A stretch of DNA of 64,000 bases from Aspidiotus rigidus. Lineage: Eukaryota > Arthropoda > Insecta > Hemiptera > Diaspididae. The DNA is taken from the NCBI GenBank assembly GCA_035079385.1, contig JAVHKY010000047.1, forward strand, positions 372,001 to 436,000, in the 5' to 3' direction. Both the position numbers and the translations under genes were made by a program. The notes below the pieces were generated by a model, which ran no database searches, was not told where the DNA came from, and saw nothing but the letters and a program-made list of their open reading frames with translations. This document shows, in pieces, positions 24,241 to 35,060 of this stretch. Position 1 is the stretch's first letter; every line of letters begins with the position of its first letter.

Positions 24241-25475
24241 ACAGGAAACCTGTTTTAGCGGAGGGTTTTTCGGAAAAAACGCCCGCCGTCCGACCGGCCG
24301 GCAAAGTTCGGAGCTTGAAAATTTTTCAAGTCCCCCTTCTATCATACATAGCTCGGTGGTCGGTACGTGAATAGCCTGAAAGACAGATCCTTTGAGTAAC
24401 TAGATATGCAATGCTTCATACACCAATTGACTTAGCCCCTTCAATGAACCAGATATGCAACGCTTCGAGCACTGCAAGAATCAGAATTTCCTTCCAAAGT
24501 ATTCCAAGTCCCGTTGAGCGCGTTTTCACAGGGAACCTGTTTTATGGGGGGCTTTTTGAGAAATTTTCCGGGCGACGTCCAGCAAAAAACTTGGAAAAAT
24601 TTCGACTCTCGAGCTATATATGATAGGAAGGGGACGTTGAAAAATTCCAACTCTCGAGCTATCATATATAGCTCGAGATTCGAGAAAAATTTAGACTATC
24701 AAACTATATTATACTAGGCTTATAGGCCTTCTTTATACTAGCTTTATCTAGATTTAGGGTTCCTTGAATTTTCAATACCAAATCCCACTTTACTCATAAA
24801 ACGAGTTCCCTGAGTTCCTCGTTTAACTTCGTTAAGGAAGTTGTCGTTTTTCTACATAAGAGGCGACTATAACTTCAAACACAACGGCTTGCTTACTTAA
24901 CAATTGCAATGTTAAGCAAGGAACGCAGAGAACCTTTTTTATAGCTTTAGTGCATGATATTTCCACATCAAGGTAGACCCTTTCAGTAACTAGACATGCA
25001 ATTCATTGTACACCAATTGGCTTAGCCCCTTCAATGAACCAGATATGCAATGCTTCAAAAACCACAAGTCTCCTTCCGTCATATATTATGGGTCGCGAGT
25101 GAAAATTTGTTCAAGTCCTCTTCCTATAACATAAAGCTCGAGAGTGAAAATTTTTCAGAGTCCCCCCCCCCCCCCTATCATACATAGCTTGAAAGTAGAA
25201 ATTTCAACATGGAACCTCTCCTATGCAGGGTTTTTCAAGGAAATCGCCGGACAGTTTGCCGTGCGCCGTACGGCAAAAAACGATGAAAAATTTCAACTCT
25301 CGAGCCATATTATGATAGGAAGGGGACTTATGGTGTTTGAAAGATTGCATAGCTAGCTCATTAGAGGGGTATATTGTATGAGTAGTTACTTGAAGGAGCT
25401 ATGCTAACGCGGGTCATATAATGTATCATTTTTCAACCCATATTTCTAAGTTTTTCGCCGGACGGCGACTAGCAA
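24241..25475. repeat. Clustered dispersed-repeat units with an internal ~600-bp duplication
   Basis: Phrases 'caccaattg.cttagccccttcaatgaaccagatatgcaa.gcttc' at about 24421 and 25011 mark a duplicated segment. A third partial copy lies near 35,315. Around them are units 'agctcgaga.t.gaaaatttttcaagtcccc...ctatcatacatag' and 'gggaacctgttttatgggg'. Several 60-74-codon frames follow these units and were not accepted as genes. Confidence 0.6.
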
Positions 25476-25690
25476 ATTTAAAAAAAAAAAAAAAAAAAAA
25501 ACGTAATATTCGATTGCTTTAATGAACTTTCCAGGCTAACAGGTGGATTTAGGTTAACAGTGAAATAGTCCATATTGTAGGAAATTTCACAAAGAACATT
25601 TTTTGTGTAAAAAGTTTTGGGGAATAATTAAGAAGGCTGCAAAAAAAAAACAAAATTAATGCACGGCAAGAAATTCAAAAATAGTATATT
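25475..25690. other. Poly-A tract and AT-rich sequence
   Basis: A ~24-bp A run at about 25478-25501 and a second A run near 25641. No gene. Confidence 0.6.
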
Positions 25691-25940
25691 TCATGACAAG
25701 GTGCGAAAGCGACGTTTTGAGTGACGAGTTCGGTGTAGTTGCGACGCGAGTCGAAGACGAGCGGAGCAAGCCGAACGAGTCACTCGAGTCGCTTCGCTCC
25801 TTGTCTTGGAAGATTTTTTTTATAACGACGGCTACGAGTGTGCGTTTTTTGTTTTGTCGTCAACTCGTCACCCGGTCGCCGTTGCACGCAATTTCTCCTG
25901 CTGCTAACATAGAACATTATCACCCACTATCGATATGGAG
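25691..25940. other. CpG-rich segment
   Basis: CpG-dense sequence with internal complementary phrases (gacgagttcgg, gagtcgaagacgagcgg, cgagtcgcttcgctcc). The plus-strand frame starting 25693 runs through it and the tRNA-like unit beyond, which argues against coding. It could be a repeat head or a CpG-rich promoter for the exon at 26336. Confidence 0.35.
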
Positions 25941-26030
25941 CAATGTGGCGCAGCTGGTAGTGCAACGGCTTGCAAAATCAGGAGTGCGTGGTTCGAGCCC
26001 CGATCGCGGAGACAAAAAAAAAATAATAAA
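25938..26030 (+). repeat. tRNA-derived sequence with A and B boxes (SINE head or tRNA pseudogene)
   Basis: A perfect A box TGGCGCAGCTGG (25946-25957) and a B box GGTTCGAGCCC (25990-26000) are spaced as in a tRNA gene, so an RNA polymerase III internal promoter is present. The acceptor, anticodon and T stems do not pair properly: 'gcgtgg' against 'cccgatcg' fails, and no 5-bp anticodon stem forms around 'cttgcaaaa'. It is therefore not an intact tRNA. An A-rich tail with AATAATAAA follows directly (26013-26030). This arrangement fits a short SINE or a tRNA pseudogene. Confidence 0.65.
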
Positions 26031-26335
26031 GAGAAAATGGCCGTCGAGAATGGAGCGGGCAGAAAAGTGTGAATTCAGGGTGGTAATGTAGCAAGCGGGC
26101 GGTAAAATGAGAGAAGACGATAGAAAAGTAAATAGACGACCTGCAAAGTAGATGAGTTCTCAAACATCTACTTTCGCACCTAAAATCGACCAACAAAAAA
26201 CGCACTTTCGTAGCAGAAGTTATAAAAACTAACTTCTAAATAAAGCGATTCGGCTGCAATTATTATTGATGATTCACTGCAAAAGTAAACAACATTTTTG
26301 GCGTACCGAAGAGCATTTTGTCCCGGCAAAAGTGA

Positions 26336-26477
26336 ATGGATTCCCTCAGTGCTACTAGCGGACGGAAGCGAGGCAAAACAGCAGGATTTGTGGAGGTCTT
26401 TGGTGAGCCGTCTGTAAGGTTGCAATGCCCACGTGCTGAAGAACATAGAGAAATATTAGAGACAATGCCGAAAAAAG
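26336..26477 (+). CDS. Putative first coding exon, basic N-terminus, with splice donor
   Basis: ATG at 26336 opens 47 codons beginning MDSLSATSGRKRGKTAGFVE, followed by VFGEPSVRLQCPRAEEHREI and ending LETMPKK. The run then meets G|GTAAGA at 26478, a strong donor. Read through, the frame stops after six more codons. Composition is protein-like and unlike the AT-rich flanks. The exon would end in phase 1. The terminal exon candidate at 62916 needs an incoming phase-1 intron, so the two are compatible, but joining them across 36 kb is speculation. The family is not recognised, and a transposon origin is possible. Confidence 0.4.
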
Positions 26478-28804
26478 GTAAGAGGAGTTCCTATTAAGTG
26501 AAGGCGGATATTGAAGCGCTTCAGTGATCTAAAGACGCGGAAACATTTTCAAAGGCATCGGCGCTGCGCTGGTTGTAAAAAAATGGAGAAGTATTCATCG
26601 GCAATTTGAGTCATATTTCAAAGCTCAATGGCTGGACATAAAACTACTCGTGGTACGAGGGAGCATCAGTCGGTCACCCCTCGACAAATAACGGGTTAGA
26701 GTCGACAAACTCAATAATTAAATCAGAACATACGCTGAGAGAACGCCCATCCCTCGGCCAATTCCTCAACTGACTCAGTTTTTGTTTCGACTTTCTCAAA
26801 GGTCTCCTCTTGAATTTTGGGCTAAAAAAAGACTACCTTTTTTGATAACCATCAAAAATTATGTAAGGCGTCACTAGTTACTTCCCTTTTAGATGTTCCA
26901 AAATTCCATCCTTAAAATTCATTGTTGCAGCAAGAAACTTCTAGATCAAAGGCTGAATTTGGTTTACAACCTTGATCCACGAAACAATATTGCAGATATC
27001 ACGTTCCAGACGGGTATAAATGTGGCTTTAATGAAACAGTCTAGTATATTTCCCAGCTGCTCATACGTGTCAATCCGAGCGAATCATAATGAGCATCGAT
27101 CATTTGTTGTTTCACCTACCACGCCAGTGAAATAATGTCACCTTAATCTAACAACTACGAAGCCAAATATGATTGGACAATCACATGTACGCGCGCTGAT
27201 TATTATTGGCAATTATCGCCGTTATCCAATTAGCCATCAACGAGCAACTCGATCGGACCTCGGTGTTCGGAATTAAAGAAGAGACTCGCGTTCCAGATAA
27301 TTCACATAACTAACTGCGCGAGATACTCGCTCGCACACGTAAAATCTATCGAACACTGATAGTCTTATGAAAAGTTTAGCGAAATAGAAAGTAAAATAAT
27401 TAAAGTCGATAATTCCATAAATGATACAAGTTGTACAAGTAGATCAGAAATACACGTTCAACATTTTTTATTTACCGTGGGTACTCGTATATACATGAGC
27501 TCCGCTAAGTAATAGCGAACTGCTTTTATTAATGGCTATGATTTATTTACGCGGTACATAATGCACATATATATACACACAAACGATTATAATCCTCTAT
27601 CCGCATTGATGATTAGAAAACAATACTTATTTCGTAAACAGTTTAACTTTAGCCGCAGTGAAATACTCGACTTTTTGAGCAGCATCTTGTTAGAATGTCC
27701 CGTTACCGGTTACCACTCTTTCTGATCACTTTTCAATTCGCTTTTATAGTATGTCGCACTCATATCGTTACGTTACAATATTGAGAGTACTTTTATCAAG
27801 TTACGTGTCATCGTCATCTGGTCTATATTATATTACCACGAGTCTGCGACCAAAAGTCTGGATTATACTATATTAAAGATAATTTTCCTATCCGTTATTG
27901 CAGATAAGTTGAATTTATTACATTTATTAATTCCGATGTACAACCGTTAGCGTATAGAAATGCTTCAAGCAAAACATTTATTTTGGATAATAAAATCGAA
28001 TTCGCCAATACGGCGTAAATCATACTGGACACACACCTGAATAACACTCCTGAAACGGAAAATATGTTGTAGGCAAGTCTACACTGTACACAGTTGAAAT
28101 AAGATGCAAACGCGAGATGAGTAACAACGTAGAAAGTTGAATGGATTTATGATTTGGAACAAGTAGGATCCCAACCTCTGAAGATGGACGAGCTCATTTT
28201 ATTGCATCCACTTAGCTGTAGAAACAAACTAAGGGTCGTAATGAATCCGGGATGTAATCATCAAACTTCAGTTTAGTCTCGAGTTTGAACTGGACTATTC
28301 AAACCTCGAGATATATGAGATATCGTATAATTCAAAACACTTTACTTCATTTTTTTTTTTTTTTAATCACATCTAACCAGATAAATTCATAATCATATAA
28401 AATAAAAAAAAAAAAAAATTCAGATGCCATTGCAGGACTGCAGTGGCAGCGGAGTAGAAATGTGAAATGATACGAAATTGAATGTCCGATAATTCTCAAT
28501 CTCATCCAGCTACGGCTCTTTGTGAATTATGAAATTTGGAACAGAGTGGAATTAGGGGAAAACTGAATCAGAAGATTCTATGAGAATGTATGTAAGATTC
28601 CGTCACGGGGCAATCTTGGTAACTGCGCTACTCGCAGAGAGATTTGGCAGGCTTAGTTATATTAAGTAGAAGAACGGTCGACATGTCGGTAGCACACAAT
28701 CCGAAATGCGAAAATTTTGTTGATCCAGTGTTTATCACTGCGATTTAAGAAGTACATATTGTTGCATTCCGTGAGCTGTATCACGCCACAGACTTACATG
28801 TATA
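26478..28804. other. Unassigned region
   Basis: No exon or element end was supported. A frame at 26893-27135 (+) has no recognised domain. A poly-T tract lies near 28351 and an A tract near 28405; the phrase 'aatcacatctaaccagataaa' beside the T tract resembles the flank at 18152-18170, hinting at another 3'-UTR fragment of family NL2. Confidence 0.35.
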
Positions 28805-31560
28805 CAGGGTGGACCAGAAAGTGAGAAAGATGTTACCAGTTAAATGGCAGTTTGTGCTAAATCTGTCGTAGCACGAAAACGCAAAAAGTTAGACGTATTG
28901 TGTACATATACGAATTTTGTATCTCAATTTTATCTTTAATTTGAGGCATATCCGAAGTTTCTCCGACTTTTCTAACCCGAGTTGTGGACCAAAATGTGCC
29001 GAAAATTCACCAAATCGTCACGGTTCCCAAATAGAGCTTGAAAATTAATTAATTTGCAGTATTGAGCTGAATTTCGAAAATTTTAATAATCAAATTAATA
29101 TTTCTTAATTGAATTTCGACGGGGAAAACGAGAAAAATAGTAACAGAATCCTAAGAAGCACCAAAATGGGTTAATAGGCCCAAAAAGGGTCAAAATTCCC
29201 CCAAGTTGGCAAATCGTTCAAACTTTTGAATTGTATTTCAATTTTTTCTAAGTGGAATTTCGCGCTGGGTTTGAAAAAAATGTTTGAAAAATTCTTCGAA
29301 GCACCGACATGGGTTAATGGGCCCAAAATAGGTAGAAATTTCCCCAAATTGTAAAATTGTTAAAACTTTCAAATTTCAATTCGATTTTCAAGGAGAATTT
29401 TGCCCTGAAACCGAAAAAAATGCTTAAACAGTTCTTCAAAGCACCAAAAAGGGGTTAATGGGCCCAAAGAGGGCCAAAATTTTCCGAAATTGGAAAATCG
29501 TTCAAACCTTCAAACTTTAATCCGATTTTCAAGAGGCATTTTGCGCTGAGTCCGAAAAAGATGTTTGAAAAATTCTTCGAAGCACTGACATGGGTTAATG
29601 GACCCAAAAAAGGTCGAAATTTCCCCAATTGGAAAATCGTTCAAACTTTCAAATTTTAATTCGATTTTCAAGTGGACTTTCGCGCTGAGTCCGAAAAAAT
29701 GCTTGAAAAGCTCTTGGAAGCACCAAAAAAGGGTTATTGAGTCCAAAAGAGCCAAAAATTTCCTAAATTGGGAAATCGTTCAAACTTTTAAATTTTAATT
29801 TGATTTCGAAGTGGCATTTTGCGCCGAGTCTGAAAAAAATGTTTAAAAAATTCTTCAAAGCACCGACATGGGTTAATGGACCCAAAAAAGGTCAAAATTT
29901 CCCCAATTGGAAAATCGTTCAAACTTTCAAATTTTAATTCGATTTTCATGTGGACTTTTGCGCTGAGTCCGAAAAAAATGCTTTAAAAAATACTTCGGAG
30001 CACCAAAATGGGATGATGGGCTCAAAGACAATCAAAATTCCTCCAAGATGAAAAATTGCGTAATCTTCAAAAGTTGTTTTCAATTCTGAAGTAAAAAGCG
30101 GCGAGTCCGAGAATAATACTGAAATGCCCCTAGATGAACTCCAAAATGAAAAACCAAAACATTCTTCTCATTCTGCAGTAAAATTGTTGATTCAGCGGAT
30201 GGAAGGAATGTCGACAAGTTTGTCTGCCGTTGAGTGCTCGCAGAGTAAGAGATCGACAAGCGTCGGCTGAGAGATCCCAAAGAGGAAATTGCAGAAATTC
30301 TTTTCATTTGGGGATTGGAGGGAGACGATAAACTCATCTTCCGTTTGAAGGTTCGCTTTGAGAGATTGACTAGGGCTCTGCATATGACCAAAGCGGGAAA
30401 AAGTGCGGAAACTCTCGTTGTTTCAGTCAAAGAACGCAAGTTGGTCTTCTGTTGCGTGCTTGCAATGAGAGATCAACTGACGCCTCACCTATGAACGAAG
30501 CGGGCCAGAATGTTAAAACTCTCTGATTCAGGCAATGGGAGGATGCCGCAAATTCGGTCTTGCTCGTGATGAGCGATCAGCTACAGCTCAGTCTTTGATT
30601 GAGGCTGACTAACGCCATGAATTTCTCAGGGTTTCACCCGGAGGAGGGAATGATACCATCGAACTCGACTTTTGTCAAGAACTCGCGGTAAGAGAACAAT
30701 GAAGACCCTGTGTTTGAAAGAGGCAGGCGAATGATCCGTGGGTTCAACATAGATCGACCGAGGCCCCGTGTACGATCAAGGCGGATGCTTCCACAAAAAC
30801 TCCTCTTGTTTCTTGCCAAGGAGAGTTCAGCAGTTTTGTCTTGACCTCAGCACACAATTTTATCCTAGAATCAAGAAAAACTTTGGAGGTTAGGCGATTT
30901 TTTTCGGTTTGGAGAAATGTTGACACTTTTTGGTCCCATTAACCCATTTTCATGCTCGCAGAATTTTTTAAGAATTTTATTCAGATTTAGCGCTGAATTT
31001 TATCTCAGAATCGAGAAAAACTTTGAAAGTCGCGCGATTTTATCATTTTGGGGAAATTTTGACCATTTATGGGCCCATTTACCTATTTTGGTGCTTTGCA
31101 GAATTTTTTAAGAATTTTATTCAGATTTAGCGCTAAATTTCATCTCAGAATTCGAAGATTAGGCGGTTTTATCATTTTGGGGAAATTTTGACACTTTTTG
31201 GGCCCATTAACCCATTTTGGTGCTTCGCAGGATTTTTGAACAATCTTATTTGGATTCAGCGCTAAATTTTACTCCAGGATCGGGGAACTCTTTGAAGACT
31301 ACGCGATTCTTTCAATGAGGCAAATTGTTTTTTGATAATTCACAACCTTGGGAACCCCTGCAGTAAAATTTCAGCACATTTTGGTCCATAACTCGGCTCC
31401 GAAAAGTCGTAGAAACTTCGGATATGGCTCAAATTAAAGATAAAATTGAGATATAAAATTCGTACACTTAAACTATACGTCTAACGTTTTGCGTTTTCGC
31501 GCTACAACAGATTTAACGCAAACTCCCATTTAACTTGTAACATCTTTCTGGTCCACCCTG
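28805..31560. mobile_element. Foldback-type transposable element with internal tandem arrays, complete copy (2.76 kb)
   Basis: Both ends are CAGGGTGGACCAGAAAG in inverted orientation and the similarity extends about 200 bp inward (28805-29010 versus 31358-31560). TA flanks each end (28803-28804 and 31561-31562), fitting a TA target duplication. Inside the left TIR is a direct array of ~140-bp units (about 29160-30060) carrying 'gggttaatgggcccaaa', 'ttggaaaatcgttcaaac' and 'gcgctgagtccgaaaaa'. Inside the right TIR are about three units of the same family in inverted orientation (about 30900-31300). The centre (30130-30880) holds a different set of diverged repeats with 'gagagatc' and 'gaagcgggc'. 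No long coding frame. It is non-autonomous as it stands. Confidence 0.85.
29160..30060. repeat. Tandem array of ~140-bp subunits (left subterminal)
   Basis: 'gcaccgacatgggttaatgg.cccaaaa' or 'gcaccaaaa.gggtta' recurs near 29160, 29300, 29441, 29583, 29720, 29860 and 30000, about seven units. Open frames on both strands in this stretch (29510-29798) trace the unit and are not genes. Confidence 0.85.
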
Positions 31561-31689
31561 TAGACAAAACAAACGCTTTTGAAAGCTCCCAACTGCACTT
31601 CTGGCAAATACAAAGCACGAACACCCTTTATTCTACAAAAAAAATTTTGTGAGTGTTTTGAGAGGTTCCAAAGCGGCTTCCTGAAACAA

Positions 31690-32165
31690 ACGTTGTATCT
31701 TAATTAGCGGGAGACCGGAATATGAAACGGTTGACCGTACCGCCAAAGATTTCCTTCTGGCTCTCGAAATTTCTAACTCAGCACTTATTCCTGCCTATGA
31801 CCTCCAAAACTATTATCGATCCCTGATTTTCGACTTCTGGCAAACTCGATATTCAAACAAGCTTGTAACAATCAAAAAGGAGCCAGTCCCGTGGACTTCC
31901 TCTAGTCAAACTACCCGTCATGAAGAAGTCATATTCCCTCGCTTCGGAAACGGCTATCTTTTCAAAATCTAACCTCTCCCTCCTCTTGCCGATACTGCCT
32001 TCATGATGTATACGAGTATGTCTGCTCAACACCGCTTTTCACGCACCGCCCTTGAAAATATCCGCCTCTCTCATTCTCTCTCTTCACGTTTTCCATGTGC
32101 CCTTTGTAACAATTCCGATACGGTCTTAGATATCTGCGCTCCACTTATTTTCACTCTCAACTAAA
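31690..32165 (+). pseudogene. Non-LTR retrotransposon C-terminal remnant
   Basis: One frame reads YETVDRTAKDFLLALEISNS, then ALIPAYDLQNYYRSLIFDFW, QTRYSN and TSSSQTTRHEEVIFPRFGNG. This matches the post-RNase H region of I/Jockey-like elements (D-x-A-A-K; basic T-x-R-x-E-E-V-I block before the RLRIGH motif). The RLRIGH motif itself is decayed. A CALCNN stretch with downstream C (FPCALCNNSD...DICAPLI) corresponds to the zinc-knuckle region. Frameshifts and stops are present and no 5' coding part is visible, so it is a truncated dead copy. Confidence 0.7.
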
Positions 32166-33770
32166 GCTGATATTCCTTAGAGTAGTTGAAAACTTCGTGA
32201 AAACAAAACTTCCATATGTTGAAAGAGTTTCGATAAAAAGTTACCTAATTCTTTTTTCTTAGAAGACTCAGGAGTGAAATCTAGAGTACAAAACTAGTGT
32301 TTGTTTGTTAAAGAAAATTGCAAATTGTGTGGTTATTGGACTCACCCGCTCTGGAACACTAGGAAGTAGAACGTGTGTTTTACATAAAAATGGACTCCGT
32401 CGGGTATAAGATTGAGAAATGAAAAAAAAGCTTATAACGAGATAAACCCAGAAAAACATCTCAATCGATCAGCAGCAGAAATTTGTCATCTTACTATACA
32501 GCACCAGAAAGATTTGTGACTGATGCAAGCTGGTCAAAAGTGGGTGACATCTGGCCAGAAAACTGTTACCACAAGCATAGATGTACAGTATTATTCTTTA
32601 CTTTACTCTTTTCCGCTTCAAGGTACAGTCCACGATTTCCTTCCTGATGATTGTCGTTTGTTATGTCCTAATAGTTTTAGCGTACATTATGGAAATATTG
32701 TTCGTTCAATCACGATCACGCAACAATGTTGCAAGTTCTCGCGTATCGTATTTTCGTAGACGATCAGAATCTTCCACACGGAAAATCGTGTCGCTTAATT
32801 CTTTTTGGTGTCCCATCATCAAGAAGAAATGGACATTTTGATCGAAGAAATCGTCGAAGATAACAAATATTTCGCCTGTAGCGAATGTAGAAATCGCGAA
32901 TTAGTCGTAATCGAATTGGCGATTGTGAAAACCTGAGAGTTGTTCCGCAGATCGGTGAGAGCACTAATTTGAGTACGAGTTGCGATTGTTTGTATCGCAT
33001 GCTGTAGTCATTTTGCCGCAGAGCAAATTCTGACCGAAATCCTTGGACACATTATTTTATTGTTGAAGAGGTCAAATCTATAGTTACTTCTTTCACGCAA
33101 TAATCGTTCCGTCGATAACGATAACAATTTTTGTCGTCAATTAAAACTGATACGATAAAAATCTCGAAAATAACCAGTCATAGTTTCTGGAATTAATGCG
33201 TATGCATACGGGCATTATCCGACTTACACCACTCGTGCATTCGTCTTCGGGTGGACATTGAAAACGTAATTTTAAAGCGAATTCTTGATAAGGTCTCATG
33301 TCAAACAAACTTACACGCACGTAGGGAAAGTTGAATGAAAATAGGTCAACAGAAAAATTTTCATGCGAATACGTGAACGCAAAATTGAAAATTGATATTT
33401 TCGCCTTTTCTCCCTTTCTCACGTCTGTCTCTTTGGAGGAAACGAAGAGTCGATAGTGAGAAGTCTTCCGCTCTTACTCCAGAACGGCGACGTCTTAGGT
33501 CATGCAAAAGGGCAGCAGTTCGTTCGCGTTTCATTGTTTTATAATGCTATAGAGGTTCTAGCCGGATGAGAGGGGAAAACGCCATTTGTCGCAGAATGTT
33601 CCAACTGTGTGTATAAATATTATCCTCCATGATAAAATTCGAAATCCAAAAATTAGACCCTATAAACTGCAGAGCCATTTTCATACCTAAAATCCAAACG
33701 GCTGTATGTCAGGCAATGATGATCGTAAAGTGATGAAACGTGGACACATTTTAAAAGATGAGAACGTGCA
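32166..33770. other. Unassigned region with a non-LTR fragment
   Basis: At about 32,497-32,590 the complement shares 'gtgac..atgcaagctgg.c.aaagt.ggtgac' with about 21,185-21,275, where it is fused to an NL2 C-terminus. It is therefore probably a further non-LTR fragment. No host exon was recognised in the rest; frames at 32764-33000 (-) and 33141-33422 (-) carry no known domain. Confidence 0.4.
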
Positions 33771-33773
33771 TCC

Positions 33774-34482
33774 ATGGTATTTCTTTCAGAAAAAAAAATC
33801 CATATTTTCCGTAGTTTCCAGCAATTAATTCATTTAACAAAAAAATCGGGGAAGGTGGTGTGGAACCTGGGGACATTCATTCACTCGATACACCATGCCT
33901 TCAACCCAATTCAAATTAATTTTCTCTGGATTCCCAATCATGCAGGAACATTCAACAACGAAATTGTAGATGTTTTAGCTAAATCAGGCCGCTCATCACC
34001 AATCTCATCAAATCTGCTCCCTATGTCAGAACTCTTATTCGATGCTCCACGCGAGATGACTGGGCAATATCCTATTCGAAATCCGCTAACAATCTGAAAT
34101 CTTATTATTTCCTCGTTTACCTCTACATCCGGCATTCCCTTGGTATAAACTTTTTAACAATATTCCCCGCCCCCTTATAGTTAAACTCAGCCGTCTTCGT
34201 TTTGGACACAATCGTCTCCCCACTCACTTAAAACGTTTAAATCGTTCCTCATCTGATATATGCCCTCTCCATCCAGACAATCCTTCTAAAGGCGACATCA
34301 ATCATTATCTTTTCGAAAGTCCAGAAATATCCAACATTAGACAAATACTATACTCAGAAGCCATCAATCTACAATTCACTACCCCACTCAGAGCCACTGA
34401 CCTCCTATTATCAGAAAACCCTTCAATTTTCTCACACATTTTCAAATTTATCTCTGACCTACCTCCTTCCATCAACATTTAA
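33774..34482 (+). pseudogene. Non-LTR retrotransposon RNase H and C-terminus (family NL2)
   Basis: The frame at 33774-34097 contains INFLWIPNHAGTFNNEIVDV followed by LAKSG, the conserved end of the element RNase H domain (W-I-P-x-H-x-G...N-E-x-x-D-x-L-A-K). After a stop at 34095 the C-terminal part continues in another frame, 34184-34482: VKLSRLRFGHNRLPTHLKRL, then CPLHPDNPSKGDINHYLFES and ending LPPSINI-stop. RLRFGHNRLPTH is the usual RLRxGHxRLTH motif. The C-terminus is nearly identical to the minus-strand copy at 20911-21312. The catalytic N-terminal part of RNase H is not visible, so this is a 5'-truncated copy with a frame break. Confidence 0.82.
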
Positions 34483-35060
34483 ATTCAATTCATTTTTTCG
34501 GTTTTTCTTTCGAGGTAAGATCCAGTAGCCATCCTCCTTCCAACCCTCTTTTTTTTTCTTTCTTTCTTTTTCTTTTTTTTTCTTTATATTTTTTCTATAT
34601 TTTTTTCATTTTTTTTATTTCTCTTTTATTTTTTATTTTTTCTTTATTTTTTTTATTTTTTATTCATTTTTTTTATTTCTTTTTTATTTTTTTATTTTTA
34701 TTTTTTTCATTTTTTATTTTTTATTTTTTTCATTTTTTTCATTTTTTTTATTTTTTTATTTCATTTCATTTTTATTTTATTTATTTTATTTTTATTTTAT
34801 TTATTTTTTATTTTTATTTTATGATTTACTTTCTTTAAATTCTAAAGAGCGATTAAATCATACTCCTTTAATACAAGAAATCAAACTGGGCTCCAGTCCT
34901 TACAACGGATTGCTATGTCAGAGTACTATTGTTTTCACCTTTTTTTTTTTTTTTTTTTTTATACATTTATGCATGTGTATAATTTTTTCCCCCTATTATT
35001 TTTTTTTCTTGGTTCTTTTTTTTGTTTGTTTTGTTTTATTTTATTTTTCATTTTTTTGTG
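34483..35060 (+). mobile_element. 3' UTR of non-LTR family NL2 with a long T/A-rich tract
   Basis: Follows the stop at 34482. It begins 'attcaattcattttttcggtttttctttcgaggtaag' and passes through about 280 bp of imperfect TTTTA/TTTTC repeats (34548-34825). It continues 'gatttactttctttaaattctaaagagcg' to a second T-rich stretch. Parts on either side of the T tract match the two separated pieces at 20832-20910 and 18130-18455 (complement). Peptide frames here are Phe/Ile-rich artefacts. Confidence 0.75.

Noticed and set aside
25946..26010. Functional tRNA gene
   Set aside because: A and B boxes match, but acceptor, anticodon and T stems do not pair, so it is listed as tRNA-derived sequence only.
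25693..26091. 132-codon plus-strand frame
   Set aside because: It reads through the tRNA-like unit and its A-rich tail, so it is unlikely to be a real coding sequence.
29510..29798. 66-81-codon frames on both strands around a repeated SFKLSNFNSIFKW-like peptide
   Set aside because: They follow the ~140-bp tandem units of the foldback element and recur with the repeat period.
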